64,000 nt of DNA from positions 248,001 to 312,000 of the forward strand of contig NZ_RBXJ01000001.1 of assembly GCF_003635115.1 (NCBI RefSeq). Direction: 5' to 3'. Of the stretch, positions 31,623 through 40,764 are shown piece after piece. The notes under the pieces are model-generated. The model made no database searches, had not been told where the DNA came from, and saw nothing but the letters and a program-made list of their open reading frames with translations. Source of the DNA: Microbacterium sp. AG1240 (GTDB taxonomy: Bacteria > Actinomycetota > Actinomycetes > Actinomycetales > Microbacteriaceae). Both the position numbers and the translations under genes were made by a program. The stretch's first letter is position 1, and every line of letters begins with the position of its first letter.

Positions 31623-34600
31623 ATGCCCGAATCTGCTGTCTTGTCCGGCACCCGCCGGCGCAGCACTCGCCGAACGGCGAGATCCCTGATCGCAGTGGCG
31701 CTCGGCAGCGTGCTGGTCACCGCCGGTGCGATCGTTCCCGCCTCCGCGGCGGACCTGCCCCGCCAGGACCAGGGTGTGACGCTGCGGACCTACTACACCC
31801 CGCCCCTCACCCAGCTCTGCACGCTGAAGTCCGGTCAGACCCCGAACGTCGACAAACTGATGTCGAACATCAACTACTCGACCGACGAGGACTTCGGCGG
31901 CAACGACAACTTCATCACCCACGTGACGGCGAACCTCACCGTCGAGACTCCCGGGGCCTACACGTTCCGCCTGAGCAGCGACGACGGCTCGCGCATGACG
32001 CTGGACGGCAAGCTGCTCATCAACAACGACGGCCTGCACGGCACCGAGGCAGTCGAGGGCACCACCACCCTCGACGTCGGTGTGCACGACCTCTTCGTCG
32101 AGATGTTCGAGGCCACGAACGGTCAGGCGCTGAAGTTGGAATGGAAGGTCCCCGGGACGTCTTCCTTCGTGGTCGTGCCCACCAGCGCTCTGAGCACCGA
32201 GGCCGGCGTCGTGCGAGTGACCGCCCCCGGCACCAAGTACTGCGAGGGCAGTGCCGACTCCGCCGGAGACGGTCTGCGCCTGGACGCGGTCAACCCCAAC
32301 TACTCCCTCGTCAACCTGCGCCCGGAGGGCTTCAACCCGAAGGTCTCCGGCCTGGCGTTCCTCGGCGACAAGCTGGCCGTCCTCACCACCGGGTCGGTCA
32401 ACTCGGGCGGCTGGGACACGTCGAAGCCCGGTGAGGTGTACCTCCTCGACGGCGTTCAGACGGCCAGCGGTCCGCAGGACGTGACCTACAAGAAGGTCGC
32501 CGACGGACTGCTCAACCCCATGGGCATCGATGTGATCGGCGACAAGATCTACGTCTCGGAGCGCTACCAGCTCACCGAGCTCAGCGACCCCGACGGTGAC
32601 GGTCTCTTCGACGCCAAGCGGAAGGTCGCCGAATACCCCTCGGGCAACAACTTCCACGAGTTCGCATTCGGCCTCATCCACGACGACGAGAACTTCTACG
32701 TGAACCTCTCCGTCGCCATCAACAACGGCGGCGCCACCACCAACCCCCAGCCGGCGAAGAACCGCGGCACGTCGGTCGCGATCAACCGCACCACCGGTGC
32801 GCTCACCTACGTCGCCGGTGGGCTGCGCACGCCCAACGGCGTCGCCTTCGGCCCCGAGAACGAGCTGTTCGCGATGGACAACCAGGGCGCGTGGCTGCCG
32901 GCCAACAAGCTGGTGAACATCAAGCCGGGTCGCTTCTTCAACCACTTCACCACCGACATCGACGGCAAGCCGGGTCTGTTCGACGACAAGCCGGTCACCC
33001 GGCCGGTCGTCTGGATCCCGCAGAACGAGATCGGCAACTCCCCGAGCACGCCCATCATGCTCAAGGACGGTCCTTTCGCCGGCCAGATGATGTTCGGCGA
33101 CGTGACCTACGGCGGTCTGCAGCGCGCCTTCCTCGAGAAGGTCGACGGCGAGTTCCAGGGTGCGGTGTTCCGTCACTCCGCCGGCTTCGAGGTCGGGGTC
33201 AACCGCGTCATCGAGGGCCCGGACAAGTCGCTCTACATCGGCGGCACCGGCGAGGGCGGCAACTGGGGCGAGGCGGGCAAGCTCACCTACGGCCTCCAGA
33301 AGCTGGTTCCGAACACGACCCCGAGCGCGTTCGACATGACCTCGATGAAGGTCGTCGAAGGCGGATTCCAGATCGAGTACACCGAGCCCATCTCGGACGA
33401 GACGGTCGCGAACATCTCCAAGGCCTACCAGGCCAAGCAGTGGCGCTACCTTCCCACCTCCACCTACGGCGGACCCAAGCTCGACGAAGAGGTGCTGAGC
33501 GTCTCCGGCGCCCAGGTCTCCGGTGACAAGCGCACGGTCACGCTGCAGATCGAGGGACTCAAGCAGGATCGCGTGGTCTACATCCGATCGCCGCGTCCGT
33601 TCGAGGCGGCCTCGGGCAACGACCTGTGGAGCACCGAGGCCTGGTACACGCTGAACTCGCTGCCGGGCTACGTCTCGCCGGCCGACCGCGGCTGGTACGA
33701 GGCCGAGGAGGCGACGCTCACCGGCGGCGCCAAGGTCGACTGGGAGCACAGCGGATACTCCGGTGCCGGGTTCGCCGGCGGCATGTGGAACGCGGGATCG
33801 GCCTTCACGTTCACCGTGGACTCCGCGACCGCGGGCAACTTCCCCGTGAACGTGCGGTACTCGAACGGCCCCAACCCCGCACCCGGGGCGAAGGACGTCG
33901 GTCTCTACGTCAACGGCACCAAGGTCGACAACTGGACCTTCCCGTCGACCGGTGACTGGAAGACCTGGAGCACGATCACCCGCAACCTCGACCTCGTCGC
34001 GGGGGCGAACAGCATCGCGCTCAAGTACGAGACGGGCAACAAGGGCAACATCAACGTCGACGTCCTGTCGATCGGCTCGGCCACCGACATCTGCGCCCCG
34101 GCACAGATCGAAGACGGCTACCGCGGCATGTTCGACGGCACGCTCGCGAGCCTCGACGACTGGCGGATGGCCGGACCCGGTGGGTTCGGACGCCAGGACG
34201 ACTGCAGCATCCGCGGCGAAGGCGGACTGGGTCTGCTGTGGAACCGCACCGAGCAGTTGACCGACTACAGCCTGAAGCTGGACTGGAAGCTCGTCGCCGA
34301 CCACAACGGTGGCGTGTTCGTCGGGTTCCCGAACCCGGGCAACGACCCGTGGGTCGCGGTGAACCAGGGGTACGAGATCCAGATCGACGCGACGGATGCG
34401 GCGGACCGCACCACGGGCGCGATCTACACCTTCCAGGGGGCGAACGCGGAGGCCGTCGAGGCGTCGCTGAACCCCGTCGGTTCGTGGAACGGCTACGAGA
34501 TCGTCGTGAAGGGGAAGAACATCAAGATCTACCTCAACGGCACCCTCGTGAACGACTTCACGAGCACGGATCCGAACCGCCTTCTCGAGGACCGCTTCAT

Positions 34601-34955
34601 CGGCGTCCAGAACCACGGCGGCGGTGAGGCGGTGTCGTACCGCAACATCCGCGTCAAGGATCTGACCGCTCCGGCGCCCCTCTCGGTCAGCGCGACCAGT
34701 GAGGTCCGCTGCATCGCCGGGAAGGGATCGTTGACGGTTCGTGCCACGAACTCCGATACGGTTCCTGTGGACGTCACACTGACGTCGGCGTACGGCGAGA
34801 AGGTCGTCAAGGGTGTGAAGCCCGGCACTACGGTCGCTCATACCTTCACCACCCGCCAGGCCTCCGTCCCGGCAGGATCGGCGACGGTCGCAGCGACAGG
34901 CGACAGCAGGACCGGCGAGGCGACGACCGCCTACGCCGCGAAGAGCTGCCGTTAG
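31623..34955 (+). CDS. Secreted PA14 / propeller / CBM / DUF1080 multidomain protein
   Basis: Predicted 1110-residue exported protein. After a long Arg-rich signal region (cleavage near ASAAD) comes a PA14 domain (about 48-165: YTPPLTQLCTL, FRLSSDDGSRMTLDGKLL). A sugar-dehydrogenase-like propeller follows (about 215-560), then an Ig-like segment, a CBM6-like domain (about 690-815: WYEAEEATLTGGAKV) and a DUF1080 domain (about 830-1005: FDGTLASLDDWRM, DHNGGVFVGFPNPGNDP, RNIRVKDL). DUF1080 (PF06439) includes 3-keto-disaccharide hydrolases. The C-terminal 100 residues are Ig-like with two Cys. AAAGGAG precedes the ATG. Role inferred: binding and cleavage of an oxidised sugar polymer or glycoside. 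Confidence 0.85.
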   Translation: MPESAVLSGTRRRSTRRTARSLIAVALGSVLVTAGAIVPASAADLPRQDQGVTLRTYYTPPLTQLCTLKSGQTPNVDKLMSNINYSTDEDFGGNDNFITHVTANLTVETPGAYTFRLSSDDGSRMTLDGKLLINNDGLHGTEAVEGTTTLDVGVHDLFVEMFEATNGQALKLEWKVPGTSSFVVVPTSALSTEAGVVRVTAPGTKYCEGSADSAGDGLRLDAVNPNYSLVNLRPEGFNPKVSGLAFLGDKLAVLTTGSVNSGGWDTSKPGEVYLLDGVQTASGPQDVTYKKVADGLLNPMGIDVIGDKIYVSERYQLTELSDPDGDGLFDAKRKVAEYPSGNNFHEFAFGLIHDDENFYVNLSVAINNGGATTNPQPAKNRGTSVAINRTTGALTYVAGGLRTPNGVAFGPENELFAMDNQGAWLPANKLVNIKPGRFFNHFTTDIDGKPGLFDDKPVTRPVVWIPQNEIGNSPSTPIMLKDGPFAGQMMFGDVTYGGLQRAFLEKVDGEFQGAVFRHSAGFEVGVNRVIEGPDKSLYIGGTGEGGNWGEAGKLTYGLQKLVPNTTPSAFDMTSMKVVEGGFQIEYTEPISDETVANISKAYQAKQWRYLPTSTYGGPKLDEEVLSVSGAQVSGDKRTVTLQIEGLKQDRVVYIRSPRPFEAASGNDLWSTEAWYTLNSLPGYVSPADRGWYEAEEATLTGGAKVDWEHSGYSGAGFAGGMWNAGSAFTFTVDSATAGNFPVNVRYSNGPNPAPGAKDVGLYVNGTKVDNWTFPSTGDWKTWSTITRNLDLVAGANSIALKYETGNKGNINVDVLSIGSATDICAPAQIEDGYRGMFDGTLASLDDWRMAGPGGFGRQDDCSIRGEGGLGLLWNRTEQLTDYSLKLDWKLVADHNGGVFVGFPNPGNDPWVAVNQGYEIQIDATDAADRTTGAIYTFQGANAEAVEASLNPVGSWNGYEIVVKGKNIKIYLNGTLVNDFTSTDPNRLLEDRFIGVQNHGGGEAVSYRNIRVKDLTAPAPLSVSATSEVRCIAGKGSLTVRATNSDTVPVDVTLTSAYGEKVVKGVKPGTTVAHTFTTRQASVPAGSATVAATGDSRTGEATTAYAAKSCR

Positions 34956-34971
34956 GCGTAGAAAACCCTCG

Positions 34972-35008
34972 CCCTCCGGTGGCGGACCTCGTGTCCGCCA
35001 CCGGAGGG
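34972..35008 (+). terminator. Strong intrinsic terminator
   Basis: CCCTCCGGTGGCGGAC and GTCCGCCACCGGAGGG form a 16-bp perfect stem, followed by TCTCCTTTTGT. Confidence 0.9.
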
Positions 35009-35041
35009 TCTCCTTTTGTCCCGTCAGTCCGGGAGGACCCC

Positions 35042-37228
35042 ATGCTCGCCAGCCTCGGCCGTGCCACCGTTCGGCGCCGTTTCCTCTTCCTGGCCGCGTG
35101 GGGTCTCCTCATCGTCATCGGGGCGGTCTTCGCCGGTGACGTCTTCGATCGGATGACGTCGGTCGACGACGCCCCCGCCGGTGCCGAATCGCTGCTCGCC
35201 CAGGAGCGCCTGGACCAGCTGGACCCCGAAGGAGAGCTCGTCACGGCCGTGATCGCGGGGGAGGACTTCTTCTCTCCCGCGCTGCGCGAGAGCGCGACGT
35301 CGGTGCTGGCGGGCATCCGGCAGGTTCCGGGGGTGGTCGACGTCTCCGACGCCTACACCTCCGGTGGCGCGATCGGAGACGACGGTCGATCGTCGCTCGT
35401 GGTGGTCGAGATCGACCGCGCGCTGGAGGGTGAGGCCGCCCTCGCGGTCGCCGCGGACGTCGCCGAGCGTCTCCACACGATCGCCGCCCCCGAGGTGCTC
35501 GTCGGAGGGCAGCTCCTCGCCGAGCAGGCCTTCGTCGATCGCGCGCTCACCGACGCCGCGATCGGGGAGGGGATCGCCATCGTCGTCCTGCTCGTCGTCC
35601 TCGTCATCGTGCTGGGCGGATTCCGCGTCGGCGTCCTGCCGATCGTGGTCGCTCTGGCATCGATCGTGGTGACGCTTCTCGTGCTCGGGGCCGTGGTCGC
35701 GCTCATGCCCGTGAACGAGTTCGCGGTCAACATCGTCACGATCCTGGGTCTGGGCCTGGCGGTGGATTACAGCCTGCTCGTGATCATGCGCTTCCGCGAG
35801 GAGCGGCAGAACGACCCCGATGCGCCGCTCGACCTTCTGATGACCCGAACGGTGGCCTCCGCCGGCCGGGCCGTTCTCATCTCGGGTCTCGCCGTGTTCA
35901 TCGCCCTTGTCGGCGTGCTCCTCCTGGGCGACCCCCTGCTGTCGGGTATGGCGCTCGGCGGCGCGATCGTAGTGGTGCTGTCCACCGCAGCGGGTCTCAC
36001 GCTGCTTCCGCCGGCTCTCGCCGTGGTGCACCGTCACCTGCCCGCTCGGGGAGTGCGTACGTGGGCGCGGCCGTGGTCGCGTCCGGACGCGTCGGCATCG
36101 CGGGGATGGCTGGCTCGCTCCGCCGGTCTCGCCCAGCGTCGCCCGGTCGCAGTCGTCATCGGCGCCGTTGTCGTCCTCCTCGCCCTCGCCGCCCCCCTCT
36201 CCTCCCTCGCGCTCGACAGCTCCGACATCCGCTCGCTGCCGCCGACGGCCGAGGAGCGCCGGGCCTACGAGGCGACCACGACGGGCTTCGCCGGGTTCGG
36301 CGTCGAGCCGGTGACGGTCGTCGTCGACGGCGCGGTCGGCGACCCCGCCGTCGTCGCCGTCCTCGACCGCATCGCCGCGTCGCCCGACGTCGCCGACGCC
36401 GATCTCGTCGCCGACCTTCCGGGAGACATCACCGCCGTCGATTTCACCCCGGTCGGCGACAGCGCGACGAGCGCGGCCGCGCAACGCCTGGTGCACGAGG
36501 CGCGGGCGGTCGACACCGATCTGACCGTGCAGGTGACCGGACCCGCGGCGGCCCTCGTCGACACGCAGGAGCACCTGCTGCAGCGCATCCCGCTCGCCGT
36601 CGGTGTCGTCGCCGTCGCCAGCTTCGCATTGCTGTTCGCCCTGACCCGGTCGGTCGTCGTTCCGGTGAAGGCGCTGCTCCTCAGCATCCTCACGATGACG
36701 GCGACGCTGGGGGTGCTCGTCATGATCTTCCAGTGGGGCTGGGGGAGTGCGCTCCTCGGGTTCGAGCCGGTGGGCACCCTCGACGTGACCACGCCGCTGT
36801 TCATCGGGCTCCTCGCGTTCGGACTCACGATGGATTACGAGGTCTTCCTGATCGCGCGCATCCGCGAGAGGTGGGTCGAGCGCGACCCCGCCGTCGATCC
36901 CCGCGAGGCGAACGCCGAGGCCGTGAGGTACGGGATCACGCAGACCGGCCCCGTGGTGACCACCGCCGCCCTGGCGATCTGCATCGTCTTCCTGGGCTTC
37001 GCGGTCGGCGAGCTCGTCGCGATGAAGGAGATCGGCATCGGGATGCTGGTGGCCGTGCTGCTGGATGTCACGCTCATCCGCGGTCTGCTGCTGCCGGCGG
37101 CCATGACGCTCCTCGGCCGCGGGAACTGGTGGCCGTCCGTCCCACCCACGTCGAAAGCCCAGAACACCCGGAGCACGCGAGATGCGCGTCCGGGTGTTCT
37201 GGACTCTCGGGGCGTGCGGATGCGCTAG
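35042..37228 (+). CDS. MMPL-family RND transporter
   Basis: Predicted 728-residue membrane protein with two repeats of one helix, a large extracytoplasmic loop and a five-helix bundle. Conserved MMPL proton-relay sequences are GLGLAVDYSLLVIMRFREE in the first half and GLLAFGLTMDYEVFLIARIRERW in the second. MMPL proteins export lipids or drugs using proton motive force; the cargo is unknown. GGGAGGA precedes ATG 35042. The last 25 codons run through a perfect 14-bp hairpin (37159-37202), and the stop overlaps the stop of the opposing thiolase gene by 4 nt. Confidence 0.92.
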   Translation: MLASLGRATVRRRFLFLAAWGLLIVIGAVFAGDVFDRMTSVDDAPAGAESLLAQERLDQLDPEGELVTAVIAGEDFFSPALRESATSVLAGIRQVPGVVDVSDAYTSGGAIGDDGRSSLVVVEIDRALEGEAALAVAADVAERLHTIAAPEVLVGGQLLAEQAFVDRALTDAAIGEGIAIVVLLVVLVIVLGGFRVGVLPIVVALASIVVTLLVLGAVVALMPVNEFAVNIVTILGLGLAVDYSLLVIMRFREERQNDPDAPLDLLMTRTVASAGRAVLISGLAVFIALVGVLLLGDPLLSGMALGGAIVVVLSTAAGLTLLPPALAVVHRHLPARGVRTWARPWSRPDASASRGWLARSAGLAQRRPVAVVIGAVVVLLALAAPLSSLALDSSDIRSLPPTAEERRAYEATTTGFAGFGVEPVTVVVDGAVGDPAVVAVLDRIAASPDVADADLVADLPGDITAVDFTPVGDSATSAAAQRLVHEARAVDTDLTVQVTGPAAALVDTQEHLLQRIPLAVGVVAVASFALLFALTRSVVVPVKALLLSILTMTATLGVLVMIFQWGWGSALLGFEPVGTLDVTTPLFIGLLAFGLTMDYEVFLIARIRERWVERDPAVDPREANAEAVRYGITQTGPVVTTAALAICIVFLGFAVGELVAMKEIGIGMLVAVLLDVTLIRGLLLPAAMTLLGRGNWWPSVPPTSKAQNTRSTRDARPGVLDSRGVRMR
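37159..37202. terminator. Terminator-like hairpin inside the 3' end of the MMPL gene
   Basis: CCAGAACACCCGGA and TCCGGGTGTTCTGG pair perfectly over 14 bp. The hairpin looks like a normal intergenic bidirectional terminator, but the MMPL frame stays open through it. Confidence 0.65.
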
Positions 37229-38409
37229 CGCGTGAGGATGAGGGCGTCGCCCTGCCCGCCCCCGCCGCAGAGGGCGACGGCGGCGGTGCCCGAGCCGCGA
37301 CGGACGAGTTCGTGCACGGCGTGCACCACGAGACGGTTGCCGGACGCGCCGATCGGGTGACCGATCGCGATGCCGCCGCCGTGGATGTTCACGACGTCGT
37401 CGGAGAGGCCGAGCTCGGTCTGGGAGCGCGCGACGACGGCGCCGAACGCCTCGTTGATCTCGACGACGTCGAGGTCGCCGGCGGCGATGCCCTGCTTCGC
37501 CATCGCCGCCTCGATGGCACGTGCCGGCTGCTCGTGCAGGGAGTTGTCGGGACCGGCCACCTGTCCGTGGGCGCCGACGACCGCCAGCACCGGCCACCCG
37601 TTCTCGGCGGCGTGCGAGCGGGTCGTCAGCACGACCGCCGACGCCCCATCGGAGATCGGGGAGGAGTTGCCGGCGGTGAGCGACCCGCCGGCGGCGAACG
37701 CGGGGCGCAGGCCCGCGAGCGTCTCGACGGTGGTCTCGGGACGGACGCCCTCGTCGCGCGACACGACGACCGGGGCGCCCTTGCGCTGCGGCACCTCGAC
37801 GACGGCGATCTCCGCGTCGAACACCCCGGCCTCCTGCGCCGCGGCCGCACGCTGGTGCGAGCGGGCGGCGACAGCATCCTGAGCCTCACGGCTCACCGCG
37901 AACCGCTCGTTCGCGCGTTCGGTGGAGGCGCCCATGCTCTCGTGGTCGGTCGCGTCGGTGAGCCCGTCGTGCGCCATGTGATCGAGAGCTTCGACCGATC
38001 CGTAGGCCCATCCCTCGCGCGAACCCATCAAGAGATGCGGCGCGCGGCTCATCGACTCCATGCCGGCCGCGACCACCACCCTGGCGTCTCCCGCGTCGAT
38101 CATGCGCTTCGCGTCGATCACGGCGGTGAGGCCCGACAGGCACACCTTGTTGATCGTCGCGGCGTGGACGCCCCACGGGATGCCGGCACCCAGCGCCGCC
38201 TGGCGGGCGGGGTTCTGCCCCGCCCCCGCCTGCAGCACCTGGCCCGCGAGCACGGCGTCGACCGCATCGGCGGGCACCCCGCCGCGCTCGAGTGCCGCGC
38301 GGATCGCGATCGAGCCGAGCTCGGTCGCGGTGAGCGAGGACAGCTGCCCCTTCAGACGCCCCTGCGGGGTGCGAGCGGCGGAAACGAGAACGACGTCGTC
38401 CGTGGTCAT
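37225..38409 (-). CDS. Thiolase family protein (3-oxoadipyl-CoA or acetyl-CoA acyltransferase)
   Basis: Predicted 394-residue thiolase. The nucleophilic Cys is in [11 protein letters not shown] near residue 90; the second-site residues are in NEAFGAV (about 326), [14 protein letters not shown] (His about 356) and the final [11 protein letters not shown]ys. The gene follows CoA-transferase A and B subunits with an ATGA overlap, and an IclR regulator lies just beyond. That set fits either the end of the beta-ketoadipate pathway (3-oxoadipyl-CoA thiolase) or ketone-body/acetoacetate use; sequence alone does not separate them. Confidence 0.9.
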   Translation of the reverse strand: MTTDDVVLVSAARTPQGRLKGQLSSLTATELGSIAIRAALERGGVPADAVDAVLAGQVLQAGAGQNPARQAALGAGIPWGVHAATINKVCLSGLTAVIDAKRMIDAGDARVVVAAGMESMSRAPHLLMGSREGWAYGSVEALDHMAHDGLTDATDHESMGASTERANERFAVSREAQDAVAARSHQRAAAAQEAGVFDAEIAVVEVPQRKGAPVVVSRDEGVRPETTVETLAGLRPAFAAGGSLTAGNSSPISDGASAVVLTTRSHAAENGWPVLAVVGAHGQVAGPDNSLHEQPARAIEAAMAKQGIAAGDLDVVEINEAFGAVVARSQTELGLSDDVVNIHGGGIAIGHPIGASGNRLVVHAVHELVRRGSGTAAVALCGGGGQGDALILTR

Positions 38410-39059
38410 GCGTTCACCCTAAGTGCGTCGGCGACGATGAGGGCGGGCTCCGTCGCCGCCACGACCTCGTCGACCGAGACCCCCGGTGCCGTCTCGACGA
38501 GCACGAGCCCGTCGGGGGTGACGTCGATCACGGCGAGGTCGGTGATGATGCGGTCGACGACGCCCCGGCCGGTCAGCGGCAGCGAGCAGGATTCCACGAT
38601 CTTCGGACTGCCGTCGCGGGCGACGTGCTCCATGAGTACGATCACGCGCTCTGCGCCGTGGACGAGGTCCATCGCCCCGCCGGGGCCCTTGACCATCTTC
38701 CCCGGGATCATCCAATTCGCAAGATCGCCGGTGCGAGAGACCTGCATCGCCCCGAGGATCGCGTCGTCGATCTTGCCGCCGCGGATCATGCCGAAGCTCA
38801 AGGCCGAATCGAAGAACGACGCCCCCGGCAGGGTGGTCACCGTCTCCTTGCCCGCGTTGATGAGGTCAGGGTCGAGGGCGTGCTCCGCCGGGTAGGGGCC
38901 GACGCCGAGGATGCCGTTCTCGGACTGGAGCACGACGCGCACCCCCGCGGGGACGAAGTTCGGAACCAGCGTCGGCAGGCCGATGCCCAGGTTCACGTAG
39001 GCGCCGTCGGCGAGCTCGAGCGCCGCACGCGCCGCCATCTCGTGCCGTGTGCGTGCCAT
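38406..39059 (-). CDS. CoA-transferase subunit B (3-oxoacid/3-oxoadipate type)
   Basis: Predicted 217-residue small subunit. The catalytic Glu is in QSENGILG near residue 46, followed by [19 protein letters not shown] and [19 protein letters not shown], all characteristic of ScoB/PcaJ/AtoA. It moves CoA from succinyl-CoA to a 3-oxo acid together with subunit A. The start is 1 nt after the end of subunit A and its stop overlaps the thiolase start. Confidence 0.92.
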   Translation of the reverse strand: MARTRHEMAARAALELADGAYVNLGIGLPTLVPNFVPAGVRVVLQSENGILGVGPYPAEHALDPDLINAGKETVTTLPGASFFDSALSFGMIRGGKIDDAILGAMQVSRTGDLANWMIPGKMVKGPGGAMDLVHGAERVIVLMEHVARDGSPKIVESCSLPLTGRGVVDRIITDLAVIDVTPDGLVLVETAPGVSVDEVVAATEPALIVADALRVNA

Positions 39060-39060
39060 G

Positions 39061-39837
39061 TCAGTGCCCTTCCGTGTGAGCGACGGTGCGCTTCTCGACG
39101 CGCTTGTCGATGTCGGTGCCGACCTCCACGACCCGGTGAACGAAGACACCGGGGAGATGGATGCTGTCGGGCTCGAGGTCGCCCGGTTCGACCAGCTCTT
39201 CGACCTGCGCGATGCATACCCGCCCGGCCATCGCCGCGAGCGGATTGAAGTTGCGCGCGGCCTTGTTGAACACGAGGTTGCCGTGCCGGTCGCCGCGGAG
39301 CGCGTGGACGAGCGAGAAGTCGGTGACGATGGCCTCCTCGAGGACGAACTCGCGGGGGCGGCCGTGCACGTCGAAGGTGCGGACGTCTTTCGCGGGAGAG
39401 GCGACCGCAACGCCTCCGTGTTCGTCGTAGCGGCGGGGCAGCCCGCCTTCTGCGACCTGCGTGCCGACACCGGTCTGCGTGAAGAACGCGGCGATGCCCG
39501 AACCGCCGGCGCGCAGCTTCTCGGCGAGGGTCCCCTGCGGGGTGAGTTCGAGTTCGAGCTCACCCGAGAGGAACTGGCGCTCGAACTCCTTGTTCTCGCC
39601 GACGTACGAGGAGGTCATCTTGCGGATGCGGTGCGCGCGCAGCAGCACCCCCAGCCCCCAGTCGTCCACGCCGCAGTTGTTCGACACGACGGAGAGGTCG
39701 GTGGTGCCCTGGGCCAGGAGCGCCTCGATCAGGGCGATGGGGTTGCCCGAGAGGCCGAAGCCGCCGACGGCGAGCGAGGCTCCGTCGGGGATGTCACGGA
39801 CGGCCTCCGCGGCGGAGGGGACGGTCTTGTCGATCAC
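39061..39837 (-). CDS. CoA-transferase subunit A (3-oxoacid/3-oxoadipate type)
   Basis: Predicted 258-residue large subunit. The conserved [16 protein letters not shown] block lies near residue 22, followed by [36 protein letters not shown] and FFTQTGVGT. These match ScoA/PcaI proteins. GTG 39837 has AAGGAG 6 nt upstream and gives the expected N-terminus ([13 protein letters not shown]); an ATG at 39870 is possible but lies before the ribosome site. First gene of the three-gene operon, divergent from its likely IclR regulator. Confidence 0.91.
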   Translation of the reverse strand: MIDKTVPSAAEAVRDIPDGASLAVGGFGLSGNPIALIEALLAQGTTDLSVVSNNCGVDDWGLGVLLRAHRIRKMTSSYVGENKEFERQFLSGELELELTPQGTLAEKLRAGGSGIAAFFTQTGVGTQVAEGGLPRRYDEHGGVAVASPAKDVRTFDVHGRPREFVLEEAIVTDFSLVHALRGDRHGNLVFNKAARNFNPLAAMAGRVCIAQVEELVEPGDLEPDSIHLPGVFVHRVVEVGTDIDKRVEKRTVAHTEGH

Positions 39838-39940
39838 ACGCGACTCCTTCGTTCGGGGTGCGCTCTCCATCCTTCGTGCGCAGAGTGTCGGCGGCAGCAT
39901 CCGTTCTTGCCATGTGGAGATCGCCGGGTCTACCGTCCAT

Positions 39941-40732
39941 ATGGTGGACACGGGACGAACGGCGGACGCGGTGGCCGGTACGCAGGCGGTCACGAGGGCG
40001 GCGAGGCTGCTGCGGCTCGTCACCGCCGCGGGAGCCGACGGTGTGACGGGGGCTGAGCTCGTCGAGCGCTCATCGCTCACTCGCCCGACCGTGCACCGCC
40101 TGCTCGCCGCGCTTCGCCAGGAGGGGCTCGTCGACCGCGACGACGACACCGGGCGGTGGATGCCCGGCCCGGAGCTGTACCTCATGGGAACCGTCGCCGC
40201 CGCCAGGTTCGACATCACCGCGGCCGCCCGCGACATCGTGCGCTCGCTGGCGGTGCGCACCGAGGAGAGCGCCTTCCTGTCGGTGCGTCGCGGCGATGAG
40301 ACGGTGTGCCTCGTGCGCGAGGAGGGGAGCTTCCCGATCCGCTCGTTCGTGCTCTCGGAGGGAGTGCGCTTCCCCCTCGGCGTCGCGTCGGCGGGGCTGG
40401 CGATCCTCGCGTTCCTTCCGCCCCACGATGTGGACGCCTACCTCGGCCGACACCCCGAGCTCGCTGCGCGGTGGGGCGCCTCCCACGGGGAGTCACGGCT
40501 GCGCGCGCGCCTGCGCGACACGCAGGAGCGCGGGTACGCGGTCAACCCCGGGCTCATCGTCGAGGGGAGCTGGGGGATGGGGGCGGCGGTGTTCACGAGG
40601 CAGGGCGACCCGCAGTGGGCGCTCAGCCTCACCGGGGTGGAGTTCCGCTTCGGCGCGGAGCGGCAGGCCGAGCTCGGCCGCACCCTGCTCGCCCACGCGC
40701 ACCAGCTCACGACGCGGCTCACCGCCCGCTGA
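39941..40732 (+). CDS. IclR-family transcriptional regulator
   Basis: Predicted 263-residue regulator. The N-terminal winged helix is AARLLRLVTAAGADGVTGAEL with recognition helix SLTRPTVHRLLAAL; the C-terminal effector domain has ESAFLSVRRGDETVCLVREEGS and LGVASAGLAILAFLP. Divergent placement next to CoA-transferase and thiolase genes suggests it controls them, as PcaR-type IclR proteins do for beta-ketoadipate genes. TACCGT at 39931-39936 is a -10-like box; GTG 39944, 7 nt away, may be the real leaderless start instead of ATG 39941. Confidence 0.9.
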   Translation: MVDTGRTADAVAGTQAVTRAARLLRLVTAAGADGVTGAELVERSSLTRPTVHRLLAALRQEGLVDRDDDTGRWMPGPELYLMGTVAAARFDITAAARDIVRSLAVRTEESAFLSVRRGDETVCLVREEGSFPIRSFVLSEGVRFPLGVASAGLAILAFLPPHDVDAYLGRHPELAARWGASHGESRLRARLRDTQERGYAVNPGLIVEGSWGMGAAVFTRQGDPQWALSLTGVEFRFGAERQAELGRTLLAHAHQLTTRLTAR

Positions 40733-40752
40733 CGTCCCTGCCGCGGGGTGCG

Positions 40753-40764
40753 TAGGCTCTCCCT
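40753..40764 (+). promoter_or_regulatory. Leaderless promoter of the lipoate ligase gene
   Basis: TAGGCT (40753-40758) is 6 nt before ATG 40765; no Shine-Dalgarno is present. Confidence 0.55.

Noticed and set aside
31545..34841. A 1098-codon open frame on the minus strand opposite the PA14/DUF1080 gene
   Set aside because: Its translation is a Val/Arg/Asp/Gly-rich shadow without domains; the plus-strand frame has signal peptide, ribosome site and recognisable domains.
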